Positions 16,977 through 25,978 of a DNA stretch of 34,609 bases are shown piece after piece. The translations under genes were made by a program, and so were the position numbers. This stretch comes from Candidatus Zhuqueibacterota bacterium (lineage in GTDB: Bacteria > Zhuqueibacterota > Zhuqueibacteria > Zhuqueibacterales > Geothermadaptataceae). Location of the stretch: positions 1-34,609 of the forward strand of contig WFVT01000052.1 in the NCBI GenBank assembly GCA_015491485.1. Direction: 5' to 3'. The notes beneath the pieces were generated by a model. That model was not told the origin of the DNA. It made no database searches and saw only the letters and a list, made by a program, of their open reading frames with translations. Position 1 is the first letter of the stretch; each line of letters begins with the position of its first letter.

Positions 16977-19900
16977 ATGACCATTCTTTTCCTGAATACC
17001 GGTACGGAAGAAGCGCAGCGCGCAGCTCAATGGTTGCAAACCTGCGGATGGCCCGTCAGCGTGGTTCAACAACTGCCCGCACGCGTGGAGCCGCAGAACC
17101 ATTTGCTCTGGCTGCATGCCGAATCGCAGACGGTTTACCGGCAGGCGATGGCAGGTGCCCGATCCACGGTTTCGGAATTTTTGCGCGCCGGCGGGCGCCT
17201 GATGCTGACCCTGCAGGCCGCCCTTGCCGTGCACGATCTCGGCCTCGAGCCGCGATTGCCGGACATTCTTGAGGAACAGCGGCACGGGCGTCCCCATGAT
17301 GAACACGGCATGCTGGGCCTGTTATCATTCCTGCATCATCCGCTGTTTGAGCCGTTTTATGGCGGCATTTACCTGCACAATCCGTATCCCGATGATCCAG
17401 TGACGCAATGCGGCTATGCCATGCCGCCCGGTCCGGAAAATGGCGAAGCGGTGGCGGTGCATCGCGTGTTCATCGGTAATGACCCGGCGCGGGTCCTGCT
17501 GTGGGAGTATCCCGAGCCGCGTGTGCTGTGTGTGGGGGCGCATGTACATTTTAGCAGCACGGATACGATTTACCGGCCCGCCCGTGAAGCGTTCTTAAAA
17601 CGCTGTTTTGAATACCTTTCCGGGCCACTACCTGAAAGACGCCCCGTGTGGCCGGTGCCGGAAATCGGTGTGGATATCGAACCGGTGAAAATACGCAAAC
17701 GGCGCCGCTCACAAGAGCTAAACCTTCCGCAGCCGAACCTGCCGCGGCTGACCGGAAATCGTTACCATGGCCGGTTTTTTAGTCTGTCCGGGCGTCGCAT
17801 GTTGCTCATGGGGCGGCTGGGACAGGGCATCGACGAAATCTGGATGTATCCGTTCATGCTGCTGCACCGGCTGACGGTATCGGTCGCCGGACGCGACCTC
17901 TCGTCTTTGGTGCAAACCGTGGAAGTCGGACCGGAACGCGTCGTCTGGCAGGGCCACATTGACGGCCGGCCGTTTACCGTTATACTGGCGGTGCATGCCG
18001 AGGAGCCGGTGGGCTTTCTCGCTGTGACCGGTTTACCCGCGGATCACGAGCTGGTGATCGAATTCGACTGTGATCTGCGCATGATGTGGAACTATCCGCC
18101 GGGAGTGCAGGGGCGCTTGCGCGTTTGGCATGGCGCCGGTGAAATCCGGCTGCAATCCCAACATGTCCCCCATTCCGCCGCGATCCGGATCGATGGTGCG
18201 GCGATTGAATCGCAAATCAATGAGCTGCCGGACGAGCAGCAAAGCCGGGTTCGGGTGCGTTTTGTAGCTTCCGCCGAAGAACCGGGACGGCCGGTGGTGC
18301 TCACCTTTGCGGGAGCCGCCGGGGAGGAAGAGCATCGCAAGTTAAATCGGCTTGTCGCAGCACGCGCTCAGCACATACTCGATTCGGCAACCACCGCCGC
18401 CAGGCGGCTGCAGCAGTCCACCGCCGTGTTTCAGTGCCCGCACCCCGAAGCCCGGGAAGCCATGAACTGGGCTGCACACCGCATGGAGAGTTTCTGGGCG
18501 CGTACGCCTGGATTGGGGGAGGCGTACCTCGCGGGCTTCATGACCACCCGCCCGGGCTGGAATGCCACCCGTCCGGGCTATGCCTGGTATTTCGGCCGGG
18601 ATTCGGTGTACACCGCTTTGGCTGCGCTGTACCTCGGTCAGTTTGAGCGTGTGGCGGAAAATCTGCGCTTCCTGGCACGGTTTCAACAATTTGACGGCAA
18701 AATTTTCCACGAATGTACCACCAGCGGAATTGTTCATTATGATGCTGCAGATGCCACGCCGTTATTTTTGTGGTTGCTGGCAAAATACGTCCATTGGAGC
18801 GGTGACCGGGACCTGCTTCGCGACCTGTGGCCCGCTGCAAAAAAGGCCATGTCGTTTTTATTCAGTACCGACCGCGACGGCGATGGCTTTATTGAAAACA
18901 CGCATGTGGGACACGGTTGGATCGAGGGCGGGCGTTATTACGGGGCGCACGTGACGTTTTATCTGGCCGGACTGTGGGTGGCGACTCTGCGCGATATGGC
19001 GGAGCTGGCCGCTGAAATGGGCGAAGCGGCGGTGTCGCGGGATTGGTACCGCCGCGCCATGCAGCTTGTCGGTCAGCTCAATCTGGAATTTTGGATGGAC
19101 GACGAGCAGCATTTTGCGTTGGGCAAACGGGAAGACGGCAGTCTGATGCGCTTCATTACCCTGATGCCTTCGGTGCCGGTCTGGCTGGATGTGTGCGAGA
19201 AAGACAAAGCCCGGCAGGTGGTGCATCGGCTGCTGCGGCGGGATATCACCACCGACTGGGGGGCGCGCATGGTTTCAGAGTTCGATCCGGGTTACCGGCC
19301 CACCGGCTATCACGACGGCAGCGTTTGGCCGTTATTCACTGGATGGCTGTGTCTGGCGGCGTTTCGGGCGGATATGGCGCGACCGGCATTGCAGGTGCTG
19401 CAGCAGCAATGGCAGATCTTCCGCCATTTATCTCCCGGGAACATGCCCGAAGTGCTGCACGGCGATGCGTTCAAAATGGCGGGGGTGTGTCCGCACCAGG
19501 CGTGGTCGGAAGCCATGTGTCTGGCGCCGGCTTTCGAAGGGGTGTGGGGACTGGAAGCAAAACGCGGTCAGCGGCTCATCTTCCGGCCGAAACTACCGGG
19601 TCACTGGCCGCAAGCCGACCTGAAACGGCTGCGCATCGGACAATCCCACCTCGATATTCACTACCGCCGTAATGGCTGCATGTTGGTATGGCGCTTCCGT
19701 CTTCGCGGCCCCGCGATTGAATTGCATTTTCAGCCGCTGTTGCCTTTCTTTGCCGGGATTCAGCGGTTGCGGATTGGCAAAAAAGACAAAGCCAGCCTGC
19801 CGGTGATAATGGAACTGACCGCCGGCGAGACACGGATCGAGCTGGAAGTAAACGGTTTTTTCGATGTGGTGCCGCCGCTGACGCCGCTGCAGCCGGATGA

Positions 19901-20144
19901 GCCGTCCACAGGGCTTGCATTGGTGGAAACCCGGATGCTGCATCACGACGCCGTCCAACTTGTTTTTGAGGGACTTGCCGGGGGCGAATACACCTTTTCG
20001 ACAGTGCAGTCCGGCATTGCGGTTCGGCCGGATAGCGAACTCCATCTGGAAAACGAAACCGATGAAATCCGTACCTGGCGGCTGATAATGCCGAAATCGG
20101 ATCAGAAATATGCACAGCGGATCGTCACGTTTGTCCGGCAGTAG
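16977..20144 (+). CDS. Glycogen-debranching-type (amylo-alpha-1,6-glucosidase-like) glycoside hydrolase
   Basis: 1055 residues without a signal peptide, so probably cytoplasmic. Residues 1-220 look like a class I glutamine-amidotransferase-like (BPL_N/ThuA-like) fold (AGGRLMLTLQAALAVHDLG, then VLCVGAHVHFSSTDT). Residues about 260-470 are a beta-sandwich domain. About 480-880 is an (alpha/alpha)6 barrel of the GH15/amylo-1,6-glucosidase kind: YAWYFGRDSVYTALAAL (Trp537), HGWIEGG (Glu650), GYHDGSVWPLFTGW, and MPEVLHGD (Glu825). Glu650 and Glu825 are my candidates for acid and base. The C-terminal 170 residues form beta strands. GGGAG lies 6 bases before the ATG. Substrates are likely alpha-glucans or oligosaccharides, not proven. 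No other glycogen genes adjoin it. Confidence 0.82.
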   Translation: MTILFLNTGTEEAQRAAQWLQTCGWPVSVVQQLPARVEPQNHLLWLHAESQTVYRQAMAGARSTVSEFLRAGGRLMLTLQAALAVHDLGLEPRLPDILEEQRHGRPHDEHGMLGLLSFLHHPLFEPFYGGIYLHNPYPDDPVTQCGYAMPPGPENGEAVAVHRVFIGNDPARVLLWEYPEPRVLCVGAHVHFSSTDTIYRPAREAFLKRCFEYLSGPLPERRPVWPVPEIGVDIEPVKIRKRRRSQELNLPQPNLPRLTGNRYHGRFFSLSGRRMLLMGRLGQGIDEIWMYPFMLLHRLTVSVAGRDLSSLVQTVEVGPERVVWQGHIDGRPFTVILAVHAEEPVGFLAVTGLPADHELVIEFDCDLRMMWNYPPGVQGRLRVWHGAGEIRLQSQHVPHSAAIRIDGAAIESQINELPDEQQSRVRVRFVASAEEPGRPVVLTFAGAAGEEEHRKLNRLVAARAQHILDSATTAARRLQQSTAVFQCPHPEAREAMNWAAHRMESFWARTPGLGEAYLAGFMTTRPGWNATRPGYAWYFGRDSVYTALAALYLGQFERVAENLRFLARFQQFDGKIFHECTTSGIVHYDAADATPLFLWLLAKYVHWSGDRDLLRDLWPAAKKAMSFLFSTDRDGDGFIENTHVGHGWIEGGRYYGAHVTFYLAGLWVATLRDMAELAAEMGEAAVSRDWYRRAMQLVGQLNLEFWMDDEQHFALGKREDGSLMRFITLMPSVPVWLDVCEKDKARQVVHRLLRRDITTDWGARMVSEFDPGYRPTGYHDGSVWPLFTGWLCLAAFRADMARPALQVLQQQWQIFRHLSPGNMPEVLHGDAFKMAGVCPHQAWSEAMCLAPAFEGVWGLEAKRGQRLIFRPKLPGHWPQADLKRLRIGQSHLDIHYRRNGCMLVWRFRLRGPAIELHFQPLLPFFAGIQRLRIGKKDKASLPVIMELTAGETRIELEVNGFFDVVPPLTPLQPDEPSTGLALVETRMLHHDAVQLVFEGLAGGEYTFSTVQSGIAVRPDSELHLENETDEIRTWRLIMPKSDQKYAQRIVTFVRQ

Positions 20145-20211
20145 CTTTTGCCGTGCAGGAATCCAGGAGTTTGATTTGAACAGAAGGGGTGGGCCGTTTT
20201 TTTGACAGGGG

Positions 20212-20740
20212 CATCGGTCAGGTTTGCTTATCTCTCTGCGCTCGGCGATAGAAAAGCGAACACGGATGACACCGATGACGCGGATGATAACGGATAAGAA
20301 TTGTGTAGAAGACAACCATCGTCAAAAATACTGCTGTTTTTGGTTCAAATCGCTCAATTTTTGATGTCGTTTCTATCGGATCCATCCGGCGTTTCATCCG
20401 CGTAAATCCGTGGCTGATAAAAAAATGCCACTACTTCATGCCATTGTGAACGATGATGAGCCATTGCATAAAAGAAAAATCTCTGCGTTCGCTGCGCCTC
20501 GGCGAGAGAATAAAATCAATTGCCGTTTTGCCCTGTATATGAGATTGCTTTGCTGCGCTCGCAATGACGAAACCGGCTGAACGCCGGATGCCGAATCGGA
20601 ACGGTGTAAATGAGAAGCATTTCGCTCATAAGTACACCGCAAAAATTCACGGCACGTTTGCCAATCCAATCCGTGCGTTTTGCCGCAATCACAAGCTGGA
20701 AGCTTGTGCGTACGCCAGATATTCCTCAGACCCGGAATAC
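20212..20740. repeat. Right arm of the long inverted repeat
   Basis: The reverse complement of this segment matches 1-786, and its end at 20740 corresponds to base 1 of the window. The modules appear in reverse order: GATGACGCGGATGATAACGG (20274-20293), the CACGGATTTACGCGG unit, the CGCAGAG unit, the GAGATTGC...CGCAATGACG module at 20541-20569, and the palindrome at 20690-20708. It lacks the second ~246-bp unit found in the left arm. Divergence is moderate, so the copies are not freshly made. Confidence 0.85.
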
Positions 20741-20743
20741 TTC

Positions 20744-20772
20744 TTGATTATCTGGTATCATTGGCGTAGATT
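20744..20772 (+). promoter_or_regulatory. Candidate promoter of the ylxR operon
   Basis: TTGATT, 17 bases, TAGATT, directly abutting the end of the repeat arm and about 45 bases before the ylxR start. Confidence 0.5.
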
Positions 20773-20817
20773 TATGCCTTAATTCGAAAGCACGGCAAAA
20801 GCCGGGGATGGAAAACC

Positions 20818-21111
20818 TTGAAAGGCAAACACATACCGGAGCGGACCTGTATCGGCTGCGGAACCAAACAATCCAAATACGCGATGTGGCGCATCGTCTT
20901 TCATGCGCCGGACCGGATTGTCCTGGACCGAAAGTACCGGGAGCCGGGCCGCGGCGCGTATCTGTGTCCTAAACGTGACTGTCTGGAAAACGCATTGAAG
21001 CGCCGGGCGTTGCACCGTGCTTACCGCACTCAGGTCCCGGCAGCGTGTTACGAGCAATTGAAGGAGGCCTTTTACGAAGCCCTTAAAGAAAACACCGTTG
21101 ACGCAAGATAA
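20818..21111 (+). CDS. ylxR: YlxR-family RNA-binding protein (DUF448)
   Basis: A 97-residue protein of the YlxR/RnpM family, which binds RNA; in Firmicutes it modulates RNase P. The family signature RTCIGCGTKQSKYAMWRIV is at residues 9-27, and the R-G-AYLCP motif (PGRGAYLCPKRDCLENA) follows. The start is TTG at 20818, since the nearby ATG at 20808 is out of frame. The next gene overlaps its end by 14 bases. ylxR normally sits between nusA and infB; neither is present here. Confidence 0.88.
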   Translation: MKGKHIPERTCIGCGTKQSKYAMWRIVFHAPDRIVLDRKYREPGRGAYLCPKRDCLENALKRRALHRAYRTQVPAACYEQLKEAFYEALKENTVDAR

Positions 21112-21439
21112 AGTTTATTACCTTTTGAGTCTGGCAGCGCGGGCACGCAAACTTGCTTTGGGTTCCAGCGCCGTGCTGGCAGCGCTGCGAAAGGGAAAAG
21201 TGCAGCTTATTTTTCTGGCAACGGACGCATCTCCTAATCTGGCCAGAAAAATCCGCCACCACGCCGGCCAATGTCCGGTGGTGGTGTATGGCACGAAAAG
21301 CGAATTTGGGGAATTGTTTTTCCGCAGCGAGCTGGGGGTCATCGGCGTCCTGGACAAGAACTTCGCCAGTGGAATGAGGTCGGCCATTGCAACATCGACA
21401 CAGCAGAACGAATCCGGAACGGAATCCCGGGACCATTGA
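21098..21439 (+). CDS. ylxQ: L7Ae-family (YlxQ-like) kink-turn RNA-binding protein
   Basis: 113 residues with the L7Ae/L30e/YlxQ fold: YYLLSLAARARKLALGSSAVLAALRKGKVQLIFLATDAS, then a VVVYGTKSEFGELF helix-strand region and LGVIGVLDKNFASGM. The family binds kink-turns in RNA. The TTG at 21098 is the most likely start, and it overlaps ylxR. The ylxR-ylxQ pairing is classical. The C-terminal 20 residues are unlike the family and overlap the next gene's frame. Confidence 0.83.
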   Translation: MTQDKVYYLLSLAARARKLALGSSAVLAALRKGKVQLIFLATDASPNLARKIRHHAGQCPVVVYGTKSEFGELFFRSELGVIGVLDKNFASGMRSAIATSTQQNESGTESRDH

Positions 21440-22052
21440 CGAGAGCAAACAGCGGCTTCGCCGGCAATTGGTGGTCTGTCGTCGGCAAATGAGCCCCAAG
21501 GAGCGCAGCCGAAAGAGCCTGCGTATCCGTCAGCGCCTGTTCGATTTTGCTCCGTTTCACCGTGCGCGGCGTATTCACAGTTATGTATCCATGCCGGAAG
21601 AGGTGGATACGCACGGTATCGTGGAGGCCGTACTGGCCGAACGGGGGGTGATCTCCGTCCCCCGGGTCCGGCCGGGTACACCGATTCTGGAACACTACGA
21701 TATCCACCACATTTCGGATCTCGTTCGGGGAACCTTTGGCATTCTCGAACCGGATCCGTCCCGTTGTACGCCCACGCCTATCGAACAAATTGAACTGGTC
21801 ATTGTGCCGGGCTGTGCCTTCGACCGTCGCGGCAACCGGCTCGGCTATGGCAAAGGATATTACGACCGCTTTCTGGCAAAGATCCCGGCTCTCCGCATCG
21901 GGCTGGCGTTTGCCTGCCAGATCGTCGAGCGAGTCCCCACTCACCATTTGGATGTGCCCATGGATGTCATCATCACGGAAAATGAATGGATTCTCACTGG
22001 TGTACGCGATCTGCCTGAACTCACCGGTTTGAAGCCGGAGAGCCGTCGCTAA
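21387..22052 (+). CDS. ygfA: 5-formyltetrahydrofolate cyclo-ligase
   Basis: Converts 5-formyl-THF to 5,10-methenyl-THF using ATP. Visible motifs are KQRLRRQLVVCRRQMSPKERSRKSLRI (N-terminal family sequence), SYVSMPEEVDT, and the C-terminal signature VPGCAFDRRGNRLGYGKGYYDRFL near residue 155. The start is uncertain. TTG at 21387 has GAGG in front but gives an atypical 16-residue lead, and the family usually begins just before KQRLRRQ (about 21435), where only ATT is available. The stop overlaps the convergent ATL gene's stop by a few bases. Confidence 0.9.
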   Translation: MQHRHSRTNPERNPGTIDESKQRLRRQLVVCRRQMSPKERSRKSLRIRQRLFDFAPFHRARRIHSYVSMPEEVDTHGIVEAVLAERGVISVPRVRPGTPILEHYDIHHISDLVRGTFGILEPDPSRCTPTPIEQIELVIVPGCAFDRRGNRLGYGKGYYDRFLAKIPALRIGLAFACQIVERVPTHHLDVPMDVIITENEWILTGVRDLPELTGLKPESRR

Positions 22053-22372
22053 TACTGCGGATGCCATCCGAAGCGCCGGAGATCGATCCGGTCGTTCAGA
22101 TCGAATTCCACGCCTTCGGCGAGCAAGAGGTGTTTTTGCAATTCGTACGGCCCGCACCTTGGCAATGAAATCTGCCCCCGGTGGTTGATCACCCGGTGCC
22201 ACGGCAGGGAGTCGTCGCCGGCGGTCTGCAGAATGCGGCCGATGAAACGGGCATGGCGGGGTGCACCGGCCATCGCCGCAATGTGGCCGTATGTGGCCAC
22301 TTTGCCGTACGGAATCTGGCGTATCAGAGACAGTACCCGTTCTCGGAAATTGTCGGAAAGACGGTCGGACAT
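22049..22372 (-). CDS. Alkyltransferase-like protein (ATL), MGMT fold with Trp in place of the active Cys
   Basis: A 107-residue DNA-binding protein of the O6-alkylguanine-DNA alkyltransferase C-terminal fold. The usual PCHR active site reads PWHRV here, the hallmark of ATL proteins, which bind O6-alkylguanine without repairing it and flag it for nucleotide excision repair. IPYGKVATYGHIAAMAG is the helix-turn-helix with the base-flipping Tyr/Arg region. The length agrees with E. coli YbaZ-type ATLs. It converges on the cyclo-ligase gene. Confidence 0.92.
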   Translation of the reverse strand: MSDRLSDNFRERVLSLIRQIPYGKVATYGHIAAMAGAPRHARFIGRILQTAGDDSLPWHRVINHRGQISLPRCGPYELQKHLLLAEGVEFDLNDRIDLRRFGWHPQY

Positions 22373-22727
22373 GGCTATTCATGAAAAATCAAGTTGAGTG
22401 CAGAATTTAAACGCTTCGTGACGGCAAATACGAGTGACCTTCTGTGAAACCAAGTGCTTCAGGAAATCGACCTGCTACGATACGGTGGGCCGCGACCGCT
22501 GATAAGCCGGCCAACAGGGGGAATATTTTGCTTACAAATGAATTTCGCAAAAGAAAAAAGCCGGACCACAAAACCGATCTGCGCCAACCCTGGTTCGCGA
22601 AACAATCTGAATGGGAGACAGCCGCCATGGCATTGGACGGAATTTTTTTGCATTTTCTGAAAGACCGGCTATATTACGCATTGCGCCCTGCATGAAATAT
22701 CCATTAACCAACGCGGAAGGATGGTCT
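22373..22727. other. Intergenic region between ATL and the cytochrome/monooxygenase gene
   Basis: The genes are divergent. It contains the candidate promoter at 22648-22675 and nothing else I can support. Confidence 0.5.
22648..22675 (+). promoter_or_regulatory. Candidate promoter of the cytochrome/monooxygenase gene
   Basis: TTGCAT, 16 bases, TATATT, ending about 52 bases before the ATG at 22728. Confidence 0.5.
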
Positions 22728-24376
22728 ATGGCAGCTATCCGAAATTTAACCTTCCTGGCGTTGATATCCGCATCGACAACGCTTTTAGCCCAGACAGACA
22801 CCTATTCCCTGATTCAAGAGCGTATTTTTAATCGCTACTGTGTGGGCTGCCACCAGCCGGGAACCGCATTTGCCCGGCAATCCGGTCTGGTGCTGATACC
22901 GGATTCCAGCTATGACCATCTGGTCAATGTAGCGCCCCGAAACCGGGCTGCTCGCGAGGACGGGCTTCTGCGCGTCAGTCCTGACGGACTCGCCGGGCTG
23001 TATAAAAGCTTTTTATGGGAAAAAATCAATGCCCCGAGCAGGAGCATTTTTACGCCGATCACCCCTATTATGGCGCCATCATGCCGCTGGGTGGACCGGC
23101 GCTGACCTACGGCGAACTGGAGCTGGTGCGCCAGTGGATTCTTGCCGGCGCGCCCCGGCAGGGACAGGTGGTGGACCCAACCGTGCTGACGGATACCACC
23201 CGGTATGTGCCGCAAGAGTTCAAAGCGCTGCAGCCGCCGCAAAACGGGGTTCAGTTCCATCTTGGACCGTTCCCGGTGCAGCCGAATTTTGATCGAGAAT
23301 TTTTTTATTATGAACCCCTGAACCACAGTGAAGACCGGTTCATCAAGCGGATGGAAATGCGACTGCGGCCCGGCAGTCATCATTTTATTTTATACACTTA
23401 TCGTGATGACACTCCCTATTTCATACTAAACGGCGTGCGAACTCAGGCGCGCACCTACCGCGATATCCGTGACGCCAACGGGAATTACATCGGTGCCAAT
23501 CTGTTTCCGATGCAGTTTCAGCAATTTTTTGCCGGCACTCAATGGCCTGCATTGGATTATCATTTCCCGCCCGGAGTCGCCTTGCGGTTACCTGCCGGCA
23601 AAGGCTTCGATTTAAACGCGCATTACGCCAATCGCCGTGACTCTGAAATCGAAGGCGAGGTGTATGTTAATTTGCATTTTGCCGATCCTGAGGAAGTCGA
23701 GCATATTGCCGAAGTCCTGTTCTTAAACAACACCGATATTGCTTTGCCGCCGAAACAAATCACCACTCTGACCAAAACCTACACCACCCATCAACGTATG
23801 CACATCTTTCAACTGTTTTCCCATGCGCATGAACACATGACCGAGTTCCGAGTGGAAATTGTCGGCGGCCCGCGTGACGGCGAGCTGATCTATATCGCTT
23901 ATGATTGGGAGCATCCGCCGATTCTGGAGATCGATCCGCCGCTGACTCTGGAACCCGGACAGGGACTCCGGCTGATCGCTACGTACAACAACTGGACCGA
24001 CCGTACTCTCCGGTTCGGCCTGCTCAGCTCGGACGAAATGATGATCCTGTTCGGTTATTATTACACCGATTCGGTGACCGGTCTGGAATCCGGGGAATCG
24101 GCGGTTGTGCCGGACCGGTTTGCGCTGCAGCCGAACTTTCCGAATCCTTTCAATCCCCAAACCACAATTGAATTCGATCTCCCGGTGGCCACACACATTC
24201 ATTTGGCAATCTATGACGCAGCCGGACGACAGGTGAAAGTGCTGGCAGACGGTCTGTTTACCGCCGGCCGTCATCGTGTGGTCTGGAATGCTCGTGCCTA
24301 CTCATCGGGAGTCTATTTTGCCCGGCTGACCGCCGCCGGCAGGCAGTGGACACGCAAGCTGCTTCTGGTGCGGTAA
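22728..24376 (+). pseudogene. Secreted cytochrome c / copper type II monooxygenase-like protein with T9SS tail, frameshifted
   Basis: Two overlapping frames make one protein: 22728-~23032 and ~23036-24376. Adding one C to the CCCC run at 23032-23035 restores an exact reading frame of 549 residues across ...WEKINA|PEQEHFY.... The order is: signal peptide (about 1-20, ending LLAQ); a heme motif CVGCH at 38-42; a PHM-like fold with SHHFILY (about 217-223, CuA-type His pair) and SHAHEHM (about 365-371, CuB-type His-x-His); then a C-terminal FlgD-like T9SS sorting domain from about 464 (NFPNPFNPQTTIEF ... GVYFARLTAAG). GGAAGG lies 7 bases before the ATG. The break may be a real mutation, a slippery site or a sequence error. 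Family members are exported redox or oxygenase proteins; the substrate is unknown. Confidence 0.82.
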
Positions 24377-24622
24377 CGTGACAGGGGTGCACGATTTTGA
24401 GTTCAGCGAAACGTCCACGGGGCTGGGCGCCGATATTTCTCCGACAGTTCCCATCGTCCCTGAAAACGCCGATTTGAAAAAATGGTGAAAGACGTTCCGT
24501 ATCCTCCGGGGCGAAGAACCGCGCCGAGGGTTTGATTCACCGTGCGGGAACCGGGAACCCGTCACCGCAGGGGCCGTTCATGGGACGGAATGACCGGGAC
24601 GGAAGACACGGATCGCTCCGGG

Positions 24623-25177
24623 CTATGAAATCGTTTTCCGCCGTAGCGACCATCCCAGGACCAGGCCAGCGCTGCTAAGCAAAAGTAAAAAACCGCCAAA
24701 CCCCAGTTTCATGAAAATATCCCACGTCGGGCCGACACGCAATGCGGACTGTTCCGGCTGCTGCGGGTTATAATGGACCGTGACCGAACGTCCGGAAGGA
24801 TATGCCCGGACTACCCGATCTGCGGTCTCCAACCGCTTGGCTTTACCGCCGAACGCCGGAATGTGCAGGTCGGTCACTCCGGTAAATGTTTTGCCGCCAA
24901 CGGTATATTCATATTGTATCCTGGGCATGAGCGCGCGATTGGTATCAATCCTGGCTTCGATCACGTAACCGGTCACAGTGGGCCACGCACGTTCCGTCAG
25001 CTTGTCCTGCAGATGCCGGTATTCCAGTTGCAGCAAAAAGCCACCGGCAACGGCCAGGGCCGCCATCAGGCTCATAACCGAGGCAGGAAATCGGGAGAAA
25101 ATTTGGGTTCGTGACAATAAACCCCCCATCAGGGCGCCGACGATGATTAATATGATATAAAGAAAAAGTAGGGTCAT
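24623..25177 (-). CDS. DUF3592 membrane protein
   Basis: 184 residues with two N-terminal membrane helices (about 1-20 and 30-50), an extracytoplasmic beta domain (WPTVTGYVIEARID...PRIQYEYTVGGKTFTGV...VHYNPQQPEQSALR) typical of DUF3592, and a C-terminal helix (FGGFLLLLSSAGLVLGW). The function of the family is unknown. The start at 25177 follows AGGAGA; the longer frame to 25231 lacks a ribosome site. It stands alone and converges on the preceding gene, with 246 bp between them that contain no clear terminator. Confidence 0.82.
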   Translation of the reverse strand: MTLLFLYIILIIVGALMGGLLSRTQIFSRFPASVMSLMAALAVAGGFLLQLEYRHLQDKLTERAWPTVTGYVIEARIDTNRALMPRIQYEYTVGGKTFTGVTDLHIPAFGGKAKRLETADRVVRAYPSGRSVTVHYNPQQPEQSALRVGPTWDIFMKLGFGGFLLLLSSAGLVLGWSLRRKTIS

Positions 25178-25202
25178 AGCTTCTCCTAAAAAGTGATATG
25201 GC

Positions 25203-25231
25203 GGATAAGAAAATAATCCCGAAAAGGTCAA
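25203..25231 (-). promoter_or_regulatory. Weak candidate promoter of the DUF3592 gene
   Basis: TTGACC, 17 bases, TTATCC on the minus strand, about 26 bases upstream of the start. The -35 is good and the -10 poor. Confidence 0.3.
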
Positions 25232-25426
25232 GTGCTGGACTGTTTGGGAATCCGGTTTTGTCTAATAGCACCTTGCGCACGGTTCCTTAAATTTCTGAAG
25301 CCGATGCATGATGCCGTCGCCGGTTCCAGCTAAAATTCGGTACAGATGTTTTTGCACCCGGAACATCAACCTATCCTTCCCCGGGCGGATACCAATAAGA
25401 AACGCGATGTCGATACGCCTACGGGC

Positions 25427-25972
25427 TTATTCACCAAACATCTGGTGCCATTCATCAAATACGGCGATTTTTTGCGGCCCATATTTTGCCAATCGTCGCC
25501 GAATAGCCTCCGGGGATTTTTCCTCGCTCAACCGTTCGGGATTTTTCGTGAAAAATTTATCCGCATAGGCGATGAGTTTTTCTTCCAGGGTCCGCGGCAG
25601 CATATCGCGGAGGGGCAGGGGCAGCCCGTTTTGCTCGATTTCATCCCGCGTGATGCCCACGCCCACGTGAGTTTCGCACACGATTGCATGCCGGGGCAGT
25701 CCTTCTTTTTCCAGTAGCTCCCGTCCGAGGTAACCATGACACACATACGGATGCGTTCCGTGGCAGCCGATTTGAGGCTCATGTGTGTAAAAAATGCCGA
25801 TGTCATGCAGCATGGCGGCTTCTTCCAAAAACTGCAGATCGAGTTCATCTCGGCCAAGCCGGTGGGCAATACGCAGCGCTTTTTCGGTCACGCGCTGACT
25901 GTGCTCAACCAGAATCCGGTAGGCCAGCGAATCCGGCGGATAGTATTTGCGAATCAGATCAAGCGGATTCAT
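25427..25972 (-). CDS. HD-superfamily phosphohydrolase
   Basis: 181 residues. The HD metal site is visible as EHSQRV (His), AAMLHDIGIF (His-Asp), THPYVCHG and AYADKFF (Asp). Related HDIG-type proteins hydrolyse nucleotides or phosphoesters, and no specific substrate is indicated. It begins 6 bases after the trmB stop with GAGGG before the ATG, so it is cotranscribed with trmB. 178 bp separate its end from the promoter region of the DUF3592 gene. Confidence 0.85.
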   Translation of the reverse strand: MNPLDLIRKYYPPDSLAYRILVEHSQRVTEKALRIAHRLGRDELDLQFLEEAAMLHDIGIFYTHEPQIGCHGTHPYVCHGYLGRELLEKEGLPRHAIVCETHVGVGITRDEIEQNGLPLPLRDMLPRTLEEKLIAYADKFFTKNPERLSEEKSPEAIRRRLAKYGPQKIAVFDEWHQMFGE

Positions 25973-25978
25973 GATCCC

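Larger units (their letters stand above)
20145..20817. other. Intergenic region holding the right repeat arm
   Basis: Apart from the repeat arm (20212-20740) and the ylxR promoter (20744-20772), nothing can be supported here. Short frames such as 20564-20782 are repeat-derived. Confidence 0.6.

Noticed and set aside
20195-20205. T-run after the glycosidase gene as a terminator
   Set aside because: No stem of useful length precedes the T-run.
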